Source of the DNA: Merdivicinus sp050943495
Lineage (GTDB): Bacteria > Bacillota > Clostridia > Oscillospirales > Ruminococcaceae
Direction of reading: 5' to 3'
Assembly (NCBI GenBank): GCA_050943495.1
Contig: JBMNPH010000001.1
Location: forward strand, 310,001 to 374,000
Length of the DNA stretch: 64,000 nt
This document shows, in pieces, positions 1-6,287 of the stretch (position 1 is the stretch's first letter; every line of letters starts with the position of its first letter). The notes beneath the pieces were generated by a model. It was not told the DNA's origin. It searched no databases and saw nothing but the letters and a program-made list of their open reading frames with translations. The position numbers and the translations under genes are program-made.

Positions 1-957
1 TCCGAGACTTTTGTCGGACATGCGCTGAAAAAATATCCGCGTGAAAGCTTCTTTCTTGCCAGCAAAATGCCGATTTGGTGTGCGGAAAAACCGGAAGATG
101 TTGAGAAAATCTTTTTCGAACAGCTGAAAAAATGTCAGACCGAATATTTTGATTTCTATCTGTTCCATTCCCAGAATGCAGCAAACTTTGAAAAATGCCA
201 GAAATTCGGTGTCTATGAATTCCTTTCCAAGATGAAAGCCGAAGGAAAAATTCGTCATTTGGGATTCTCTTTCCACGATAAACCGGATGTTCTACGTCAT
301 ATTTGTGATACTTATACGTGGGATTTTGCTCAGATTCAGCTGAATTATCTTGACTGGGAGATGCAGGATGCCAAACAGCAGTATGAAATTTTGAACGAGC
401 ACGGCATTCCTGTCATTGTAATGGAACCGGTTCGCGGCGGTGCGTTGGCGAATCTCTGTGAGGAATCCAATGAGATTTTTGCCGAAGCTCGTCCGGGCAA
501 GAGTGTTGCGTCTTGGGCAATCCGTTATGCAGCTACTCTGCCTAATGTGATGACTGTTTTGAGCGGCATGTCCAATATGGAACAGATTCAGGACAATATT
601 GCCACTATGACGGATTTTGAGCCCTTGACTGAGGCGGATTATGCGACAATTGAAAAGGCTGTGGCAGTGTTCCGGGAGAAAAAGACCGTTCCTTGCACCG
701 GATGCCGGTATTGCATGGATTGTCCGTTCGGTGTGGAGATTCCCAAGATGTTTAAGATGTATAATGACTATGCTATCCATAAGGATGAACATCGTTATTG
801 GAAGTCTTACCATGAACAGCCAGAATCAGAGTGGGCGGATAAATGCCAGGCATGCGGTGCTTGTATGGAACAGTGCCCGCAGCATATCCAGATTCCCGAT
901 AAGATGGCGATGATTAAAGAGCTGATGAACGGCTTTGACCAGAAATTTTCCAAGTAA
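1..957 (+). CDS. Aldo/keto reductase with C-terminal 4Fe-4S cluster motifs (5' end outside window)
   Basis: The reading frame is already open at base 1, so the N-terminus, including the first beta strands of the TIM barrel, lies upstream; 318 codons are visible. The visible part matches the aldo/keto reductase barrel: a FDFYLFHSQ strand, then GKIRHLGFSFH, then an IPVIVMEPVRGG strand near the cofactor pocket. The C-terminus carries two cysteine clusters, CTGCRYCMDCPFG and CQACGACMEQCPQ, typical of the clostridial subfamily that adds a ferredoxin-like Fe-S domain. NAD(P)H-dependent reduction of a carbonyl substrate is expected from the family; the substrate cannot be read from the sequence. The aminotransferase gene starts 13 bases downstream, so the two are probably cotranscribed. 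Confidence 0.9.
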   Translation, partial: SETFVGHALKKYPRESFFLASKMPIWCAEKPEDVEKIFFEQLKKCQTEYFDFYLFHSQNAANFEKCQKFGVYEFLSKMKAEGKIRHLGFSFHDKPDVLRHICDTYTWDFAQIQLNYLDWEMQDAKQQYEILNEHGIPVIVMEPVRGGALANLCEESNEIFAEARPGKSVASWAIRYAATLPNVMTVLSGMSNMEQIQDNIATMTDFEPLTEADYATIEKAVAVFREKKTVPCTGCRYCMDCPFGVEIPKMFKMYNDYAIHKDEHRYWKSYHEQPESEWADKCQACGACMEQCPQHIQIPDKMAMIKELMNGFDQKFSK

Positions 958-970
958 GAAGGTTACCAAA

Positions 971-2161
971 ATGAATTATCAGTTTGCAGACCGTATCAAC
1001 AATTTAAAACCCTCCGCAATCCGCGAAATCCTGAAAAATTCTGACCCAAATGTCATTTCACTGGCAGCCGGCAATCCGGCAGTCGAGTCTTTTCCGGTTG
1101 CGGAAATGCAGGAAATTGCGAACCGCATTTTTCAGGAACAAGCAGGCGTTGCATTCCAGTATGGCATCACCGAAGGTTATCCCAGACTGCGGGAACTGAT
1201 TCGGAAGCGTCTGTTCGAAAAGTTTGGCATGGGTACTGAACATGATGAACTTCTGATTGTATCCGGCGGACAGCAGGGAATTGATCTTGCAACCAAGGTT
1301 CTCTGTAATGAGGGCGATGTGATTGTCAGTGAAAATCCCTCCTTTATTGGCGCGCTGAATACGTTCCGATCCTATGCAGCTGTTCTGAAGGGTGTGGATG
1401 TGCTGGAAGACGGCATGGATTTGGAAAAATTGGAGGAGACCTTCCGGAATAATGATAAAGTAAAAATGCTTTACATCATTCCTTCCTTCCAGAATCCGCT
1501 CGGAACCTGTACTTCGTTGGAAAAACGCAAGGCAATTTATGATCTTTGCGTGAAATACGGCGTGATTATCCTGGAAGACAATCCGTATGGTGAACTCCGG
1601 TTTGATGGGGAGGATATCCCGACCCTCAAATCGATGGATACCGAAGGAATTGTCGTTTATTGCGGCAGTATGAGCAAGGTTATGAGTGCCGGAATCCGAG
1701 TTGGATTTGTGCTGGCGCCGAAGGAAATTGCTGCAAAGATGACGGTCGGCAAGCAGGCAAGCGACGTCCACACCAATCAGTTCTTCCAGATGCTGATTGC
1801 AGATTTTATGGAACATTATGATTTTGATGCGCATATTGAGAAAATCCGTGCGCTCTATAAACATAAGAGCGGCCTGATGCTGGATACGATTCGGGAATAT
1901 TTCCCCAAAGAGGTGAAGTATACTACGCCGCAGGGCGGTCTCTTCCTCTGGTGTACCCTTCCGGAAGGTGCGGATATGCTGGAATTTGTCCAGTTCGCCA
2001 AGAGCAAAGGTGTAGCCGTTGTGCCGGGTGTGGCATTTAATGTAGAAGAAGGTACGCCCAGCCGCTGCTTCCGCCTGAATTACTCGACACCGACCGACGA
2101 GAAAGTGGTGGAGGGTACCAAAATTCTCGGACTGGCGCTGCAGGAATTTTTGGCAAAATAA
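971..2161 (+). CDS. PLP-dependent class I/II aminotransferase
   Basis: This 396-residue protein has the fold type I aminotransferase layout: SGGQQGIDLATK near the cofactor phosphate site, IPSFQNPLG, EDNPYGELRF with the Asp that contacts the pyridine nitrogen, and CGSMSKVMSAGIRVGF, whose Lys forms the Schiff base. It most resembles the aminoadipate/aromatic aminotransferase group related to MocR C-terminal domains, but has no N-terminal GntR helix-turn-helix. The start is placed at the ATG at 971, about 8 bases after AAGAAGG, rather than at an earlier in-frame ATG at 935 that would overlap the upstream gene. The substrate is unknown. The gene lies just before the Trp T-box but ends upstream of that promoter. 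Confidence 0.88.
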   Translation: MNYQFADRINNLKPSAIREILKNSDPNVISLAAGNPAVESFPVAEMQEIANRIFQEQAGVAFQYGITEGYPRLRELIRKRLFEKFGMGTEHDELLIVSGGQQGIDLATKVLCNEGDVIVSENPSFIGALNTFRSYAAVLKGVDVLEDGMDLEKLEETFRNNDKVKMLYIIPSFQNPLGTCTSLEKRKAIYDLCVKYGVIILEDNPYGELRFDGEDIPTLKSMDTEGIVVYCGSMSKVMSAGIRVGFVLAPKEIAAKMTVGKQASDVHTNQFFQMLIADFMEHYDFDAHIEKIRALYKHKSGLMLDTIREYFPKEVKYTTPQGGLFLWCTLPEGADMLEFVQFAKSKGVAVVPGVAFNVEEGTPSRCFRLNYSTPTDEKVVEGTKILGLALQEFLAK

Positions 2162-2167
2162 TGCTTC

Positions 2168-2196
2168 TTGACATTGGCGAAAAGAAGTGCTATACT
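2168..2196 (+). promoter_or_regulatory. Sigma-A promoter of the trpS T-box transcript
   Basis: TTGACA at 2168-2173 and TATACT at 2191-2196 are separated by 17 bases. It starts the leader that runs into the T-box and trpS. The -35 box lies 6 bases after the aminotransferase stop codon. Confidence 0.85.
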
Positions 2197-2202
2197 GAGT
2201 TC

Positions 2203-2491
2203 ATATAAAACCGATGACTGAGAAGAGTACCCGGTGCAAACTTCCGATACAGAGAGCTGCCGATGGTGGGATGGCAGCAGGGAAGGCAGTGGGGAATGGA
2301 CTCAAGCAGGGCGGGAAGAAAGGTCAAAAGGACTGAGTAATACCCGACGGGAATCCCTCCCGTTATCCGGGGAAACGCATCAAACCGGTGCGGATGAGCG
2401 GATGCAGTGGATGCATCAATTTGGGTGGTACCGCAGAAGTTTCGGCTTTTGTCCCATGGAGAGATTCCGGGGACAAAAGCCTTTTTATTTT
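2203..2491 (+). promoter_or_regulatory. Tryptophan T-box riboswitch with terminator
   Basis: The leader before trpS has the T-box landmarks: an AGAGAGCTGCC segment in stem I, a likely specifier TGG (Trp codon) at 2297-2299 in the context GAATGGAC, the T-box sequence TGGGTGGTACCGC at 2422-2434, and a 12-bp terminator stem (2444-2455 with 2470-2481) followed by a T-run. Uncharged tRNA-Trp is expected to pair at the specifier and at the UGGU bulge and stabilise the antiterminator, switching on trpS and the overlapping gene after it when tryptophan is short. The specifier matches the downstream synthetase, which supports the assignment. Confidence 0.95.
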
Positions 2492-2523
2492 CCGACCGGT
2501 GATTCAGGAAAGGAGAATTTACA

Positions 2524-3522
2524 ATGGAAGAACAGAAGAAAAAAGTGATTTTGAGCGGCATTCAGCCGACAGGTGTATTTACATTAGGCAATTATCTGGG
2601 GGCAGTGCGCAACTGGGCGCAGATGCAGGAGGATTTCCACAGCGCTTATATGATTGCGGACCTGCACGCTCTTACCGTGCGTCAGGAACCTGCTGATTTC
2701 CGGAAACGGATTTTGTCCTGCTATGCCTTGTTGCTTGCCTGTGGTGTGGATCCGGAAAAGAGCGTCGTCTTTATCCAGAGCCATGTGCCGGCACATTCGC
2801 AGCTCGGCTGGGTGCTGGCCTGCAATACACAGTTCGGTGAACTGTCCCGGATGACTCAGTTTAAAGACAAGGCTGCCCAGCATGCAGACAATGTCAATGC
2901 TGGTCTGTTCACCTATCCTTCGCTGATGGCAGCGGATATCCTGCTGTATCAGGCGGATTTGGTTCCAGTTGGAGTGGATCAGAAACAGCATCTCGAACTG
3001 ACCCGCGATGTCGCAAACCGTTTCAATGGCGTTTACGGGAATACTTTTACCATTCCGGAACCCTATATTGCCAAGGAAGCTAAAATTATGTCGCTGGCGG
3101 ATCCCACCAAGAAAATGTCCAAGTCGGACCCCAATCCCAACGGCTGTATCACGATTCTGGATGAGCCTGCTACCATCGTCAAGAAGTTTAAACGTGCTGT
3201 TACAGACTCGGATATGGAAGTCTGCTATAAAGAGGGCAAAGACGGCATCAATAACCTCATGACGATTTATGCTGCGGTGACCGGTTTGACCATGGATCAG
3301 ATCACAGCGGATTTTGCCGGCAAAGGGTATGGAGACTTCAAGGCGGCAGTCGGGGAAGCAGTTGCAGAACATTTGCGCCCTGTGCGGGAACGCTACAATG
3401 ACTTGATGAATAACAAGGACTATCTGGCTGAATGCTATCGCAAGGGTGCGGAACAGGCTGCCAATATTTCCCGCCGCACGATGGATAAGGTCTATAAAAA
3501 GGTAGGTCTCCTCGCCAAATGA
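2524..3522 (+). CDS. trpS: Tryptophan--tRNA ligase
   Basis: This is class I aminoacyl-tRNA synthetase TrpRS, 332 residues, the usual bacterial length. It charges tRNA-Trp with tryptophan using ATP. Seen directly: the GIQPTG entry segment followed by the HIGH-like TLGN at about residues 20-23, GVDQKQHLELTRD in the middle of the Rossmann fold, and KMSKSDPN at residues 197-204, the second catalytic loop. The start at 2524 follows GAAAGGAGAATTTACA. The gene is preceded by a Trp-specific T-box and its stop codon overlaps the start of the next gene (ATGA), so the peptidase-like lipoprotein is translationally coupled and should share tryptophan control. Confidence 0.97.
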   Translation: MEEQKKKVILSGIQPTGVFTLGNYLGAVRNWAQMQEDFHSAYMIADLHALTVRQEPADFRKRILSCYALLLACGVDPEKSVVFIQSHVPAHSQLGWVLACNTQFGELSRMTQFKDKAAQHADNVNAGLFTYPSLMAADILLYQADLVPVGVDQKQHLELTRDVANRFNGVYGNTFTIPEPYIAKEAKIMSLADPTKKMSKSDPNPNGCITILDEPATIVKKFKRAVTDSDMEVCYKEGKDGINNLMTIYAAVTGLTMDQITADFAGKGYGDFKAAVGEAVAEHLRPVRERYNDLMNNKDYLAECYRKGAEQAANISRRTMDKVYKKVGLLAK

Positions 3523-4820
3523 GAAATTTCGGGATACGCAAATTTTTAACATTCGCCGTATTGGTGTCTGTTCTTTGCACCGGATGCGGTGCTGCTACGA
3601 CAGGATCGGAATCGTCAGAAACTATAATTTCGAATGAGGTTTCTGAGCAGGAGATTTCTTCGTCAGGAGAACTGGATTCAGAGGCGTTTCTGGAAGATTA
3701 CGATTATTTCTGGACGATGCTTCGGGAAAACTGCCCGCTTCTGGAACCGGCGAAGCGTTCGGGGATCGATGTGGACCAGATGGAAGCGGATTATCGGACA
3801 AAAGTGGAAACATGTCCCAATCTGGAAAAGTTTATGTGGATCATGGGGAAGATTAATAACGATTTTGATGGATTTGGACATATCTGTGTTTTGGACTGGA
3901 GTCAGTATCAGACTCTGCGGGAATTGTATCTCAGTGGAGGGGAAAGTCGTGCGATACAGAATGAAATCCTGAATCGGGATGATGTGAAGGAAGTCTATAA
4001 GGAATTCGGAATTCCTTCCAATCATGCCAAAGTGGAACCGCCAACACTTCTGCTGTCGGCCAGTACCGGGGTTCCTGCCAGTTCATCGCAGGTCACTGCA
4101 GAAGAAATTTCTCCCGAGACGCTGCTAGTAACGATTCCGACTTTCAGCAGCGATGCTGTGGAATTTGATGGTGAGTTGCTGCGGCAGATCTACACGAAGG
4201 CCGCGGCTTCCGGAAAAGAAAATCTGATTCTGGATCTGACCGAAAATGGCGGCGGCAGTGATTTGTATTGGGAGCAAAATATTGTCGGACCCAACATTAC
4301 GGATCCGCAGTTGATCGACACCTATGCTCTTCTGCCCATGACGGAATTTAATACCGCTTATTATGAAGCATACGGAATAATGAAATACGCCCATCCGATT
4401 TCGGAACTGCCGGATTTTCCCAATCTGAATCCGGATGATATCGCGATGTGCGATCAGTTTGTATACTTTCAGACACTGGTGGAGCCGACAGAAGATGCAC
4501 CGTTGTTTGAGGGGAAAATCTGGGTGCTGACAAGTCCCAAAGTGTTCTCCGCGTCCGAAAGTTTTGTGCAATTCTGCAAACAGAGCGGTTTTGCCACTTT
4601 GGTTGGAGAACAGACCGGTGGGGATGGAGTAGGGATCGGAGATCCGTTTTTGATGGAATTGCCGAATACCCATCTGGTTGTCCGTTATACCGGCGCATAT
4701 GGCCTGAATGAAGATGGATCATGCAATGCGGAAATGGGAACGCAGCCAGATATCGTGCCTCAGGAAGGAGAAAGTTCGCTGGATGCCTGTCTGCGCGCGA
4801 TTGCAGAAACCTCGGAATAA
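3519..4820 (+). CDS. S41-family peptidase-like lipoprotein
   Basis: The 433-residue product has a lipoprotein signal (hydrophobic stretch, then Cys in CTGC at about residue 23), so it is probably anchored outside the membrane, followed by a Ser/Glu-rich linker. The C-terminal half resembles the tail-specific protease family S41: LDLTENGGGSD, SPKVFSASESFVQF with the likely nucleophile Ser in the SASE stretch, and GEQTGGDG. I see no clear PDZ domain, so it is closer to the short S41 clan than to CtpA. The start codon overlaps the trpS stop by 4 bases, which places a secreted protease-like protein under a tryptophan T-box, an odd pairing. A terminator hairpin follows the stop. The substrate is unknown. 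Confidence 0.8.
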   Translation: MRNFGIRKFLTFAVLVSVLCTGCGAATTGSESSETIISNEVSEQEISSSGELDSEAFLEDYDYFWTMLRENCPLLEPAKRSGIDVDQMEADYRTKVETCPNLEKFMWIMGKINNDFDGFGHICVLDWSQYQTLRELYLSGGESRAIQNEILNRDDVKEVYKEFGIPSNHAKVEPPTLLLSASTGVPASSSQVTAEEISPETLLVTIPTFSSDAVEFDGELLRQIYTKAAASGKENLILDLTENGGGSDLYWEQNIVGPNITDPQLIDTYALLPMTEFNTAYYEAYGIMKYAHPISELPDFPNLNPDDIAMCDQFVYFQTLVEPTEDAPLFEGKIWVLTSPKVFSASESFVQFCKQSGFATLVGEQTGGDGVGIGDPFLMELPNTHLVVRYTGAYGLNEDGSCNAEMGTQPDIVPQEGESSLDACLRAIAETSE

Positions 4821-4860
4821 AAAACAATCCCACGTTCTGATGAAGGACGTGGGATTTTCT
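4820..4860. terminator. Bidirectional terminator between convergent genes
   Basis: AATCCCACGT (4826-4835) pairs with ACGTGGGATT (4847-4856). A T-run follows on the plus strand and A's precede the stem, so it can end transcription from both the S41 gene and the convergent methyltransferase gene. Confidence 0.85.
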
Positions 4861-4861
4861 G

Positions 4862-5572
4862 TTATCGTTTTTGCAGGACAATGCCGATCAAATTCATATA
4901 ATTTCCTGCGCCGGCATTCATGGAGGCACGGTCGCCGACTGCATGCGGATTCTGATCACAGGCCAGCCACTCTGCCCAGGCCTGCTCAAAACAACAAAGT
5001 TCGGTTATGGTCAGGATTTCTGCCTGCGGTGCATGCGAGAGCATATCGCGCCAATGCGCGCAATCATGCATGGTATCCAGATCCTCGGGAGTCCAGGAAT
5101 GCAGCATTTCCGGCGGAATCTGTCCGTCAAAATCACGTTTCAGTCCCGGCACAGCCAACAAGATCAAGCCGCCTTTTCGGACGAAAGGAAGAAGGGAGTC
5201 CCGCAGATAGTCTGGATTGTATCCGAAATAATGGAAAGAATCGATGCTAACAACTGCATCAAAAAAGCCTTCCGCATAAGGCAGTTCATGTGCTTCGGCG
5301 TGAATCGGGACAATTTCTGTCTGGGTAAATCCCATTTCGGAAAATCGTGCCAGATTTTCTCCTGCCGGAATCCATAAATCGGTGGCAAATACGGTACTCT
5401 TTGTTTCTTTTGCCAGATACATGGAGGTCAGACCGCGGCCGCAGCCGAGGTCGAGGATCACAGATTTTTCCGGAATCGAGAAGAGACTGAGCATTTCCTC
5501 CAGAATTCGGATTGGGTTCGGTCCCATAATATTTTCGCGCAAATAAGTTTCTGTAAATAATGGATGTTTCAT
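4862..5572 (-). CDS. Class I SAM-dependent methyltransferase
   Basis: The 236-residue protein has a Rossmann methyltransferase core: VILDLGCGRGLTS (SAM-binding motif I) near residue 40, an acidic ATDLW at the end of strand 2, and DAVVSIDSFHYFG with LLPFVRKGGLILLAVPG for motifs IV and V. This set resembles the UbiE/small-molecule methyltransferase group. The acceptor is unknown. The start at 5572 follows AAAGGAAATTCACA. The gene sits behind a leader of about 215 bases that contains a terminator and a competing long-range stem, so its expression is probably controlled by attenuation. The leader's promoter is back-to-back with that of the blaI-like operon. Confidence 0.88.
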   Translation of the reverse strand: MKHPLFTETYLRENIMGPNPIRILEEMLSLFSIPEKSVILDLGCGRGLTSMYLAKETKSTVFATDLWIPAGENLARFSEMGFTQTEIVPIHAEAHELPYAEGFFDAVVSIDSFHYFGYNPDYLRDSLLPFVRKGGLILLAVPGLKRDFDGQIPPEMLHSWTPEDLDTMHDCAHWRDMLSHAPQAEILTITELCCFEQAWAEWLACDQNPHAVGDRASMNAGAGNYMNLIGIVLQKR

Positions 5573-5788
5573 TGTGAATTTCCTTTCTTTTTTGAATTAT
5601 TAAATGTGAGAATGGAGAAAGGGAACGCATTCTGCAAAAAAGGCGGACAAAATCCATTGCCCGCCTGAAATCTGTGGGATGGTTCTGAAAAATACGCACA
5701 CAAAAACAGAGGTTAGCCGCTGCCACCCCTTTTGCAGATGCGTTCCTTACAGAACAATCGTCAAACAGACACTTCCTTTTACTAAGTT
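5573..5788 (-). promoter_or_regulatory. Attenuator-like structured leader of the methyltransferase gene (class unknown)
   Basis: Read on the minus strand, the leader of about 215 nt holds a terminator (AGGCGG at 5662-5667, GCCTT partner just below 5645, then a T-run at about 5635-5641). It also holds a long-range pairing between GGAACGCAT plus CTGCAAAA (about 5725-5744) and TTTTGCAG plus ATGCGTTCC (about 5620-5639). The second pairing would encompass or compete with the terminator. A GGGGTGGCAGCGGCTAACC segment lies between them. This two-state layout is typical of riboswitches or attenuators. I do not recognise the class; it lacks a T-box stem I and the SAM-box core. Confidence 0.6.
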
Positions 5789-5794
5789 ACCCAA

Positions 5795-5823
5795 AGTATA
5801 ACAGAAAATATTGTCGTTGTCAA
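5795..5823 (-). promoter_or_regulatory. Promoter of the methyltransferase leader
   Basis: On the minus strand, TTGACA (5818-5823) and TATACT (5795-5800) are 17 bases apart. Its -35 box is only 10 bases from the -35 box of the divergent blaI-type promoter, so a repressor bound there could affect both directions. Confidence 0.85.
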
Positions 5824-5833
5824 GAAAAAAGGG

Positions 5834-5862
5834 TTGACAGGAGAGGTTTGTTGTGATAAACT
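5834..5862 (+). promoter_or_regulatory. Promoter of the blaI-like/M56 operon
   Basis: TTGACA (5834-5839) and TAAACT (5857-5862) are 17 bases apart. The spacer and -10 box lie inside the first candidate BlaI-type operator. Confidence 0.85.
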
Positions 5863-5895
5863 AAAGGCAGAAAGAGAGGTTTGTTTGCACAAACC
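5841..5895 (+). promoter_or_regulatory. Two candidate BlaI-type operators
   Basis: GAGAGGTTTGTT occurs twice, at 5841-5852 and 5874-5885, 33 bases apart. The second copy is part of an 18-base dyad, GGTTTGT-TTGC-ACAAACC (5878-5895). The first forms a weaker dyad, GTTT..AAAC (5846-5861), across the -10 box. This fits autorepression by the dimeric BlaI/MecI-type repressor encoded next. Confidence 0.7.
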
Positions 5896-5915
5896 AACCG
5901 AAGAGGGGTGAAAAA

Positions 5916-6287
5916 ATGGAAGAAATGAAATTATTTGAAGCGGAATATCGTCTCATGGATATTATCTGGGAAACGGAGCCGATCAATTCAACTGAACTTT
6001 CGCGCTTATGTCAGCAAAAATTAGGATGGAAGAAGCCCACAACCTATAATATGATCCGGAAATTAGCAGAACGGGGGATTCTTCAAAATGAGAAGGCGAC
6101 TGTCCGTTCGTTGGTCAGGCGGGAGGAAATCCTGCGTGCGGAAGGAGAGGAACTGGTAGAGAAAGCGGGATCTCTGCCCGCATTTCTGGCAGCCTTTCTG
6201 GATGGACGAAAGATTACTCGGACGGAAGCGGCAGAATTGCGGCGGATGATTGAGGAGGCGGAGGAAGATGACGGAACTGTTCATTGA
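5916..6287 (+). CDS. BlaI/MecI/CopY-family transcriptional repressor
   Basis: This 123-residue winged-helix protein has the penicillinase-repressor layout: an N-terminal EAEYRLMDIIWE helix, a recognition region around KKPTTYNMIRKLAERGIL, and a C-terminal dimerisation helix pair. It should bind the two dyads in its own promoter and be inactivated by cleavage when the partner M56 membrane peptidase is activated. The start at 5916 follows AGAGGGGTGAAAAA. Its end overlaps the start of the M56 gene by 20 bases, so the two are translationally coupled. The inducing signal is not evident; a beta-lactam link is not implied, since no beta-lactamase or penicillin-binding domain is seen nearby. Confidence 0.92.
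   Translation: MEEMKLFEAEYRLMDIIWETEPINSTELSRLCQQKLGWKKPTTYNMIRKLAERGILQNEKATVRSLVRREEILRAEGEELVEKAGSLPAFLAAFLDGRKITRTEAAELRRMIEEAEEDDGTVH

Noticed and set aside
1058..1864. A 268-residue frame on the minus strand
   Set aside because: It is the antisense shadow of the aminotransferase gene, which has all family motifs in the plus frame.
2234..2548. Frames of about 100 residues over the T-box
   Set aside because: The sequence is fully explained by the T-box leader and terminator; no start site supports translation.
5573..5788. T-box or SAM riboswitch in the methyltransferase leader
   Set aside because: GGGGTGGCAGCGG loosely resembles a T-box, but only about 60 bases precede it, too few for stem I, and no specifier is seen. 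The SAM-box core is absent.
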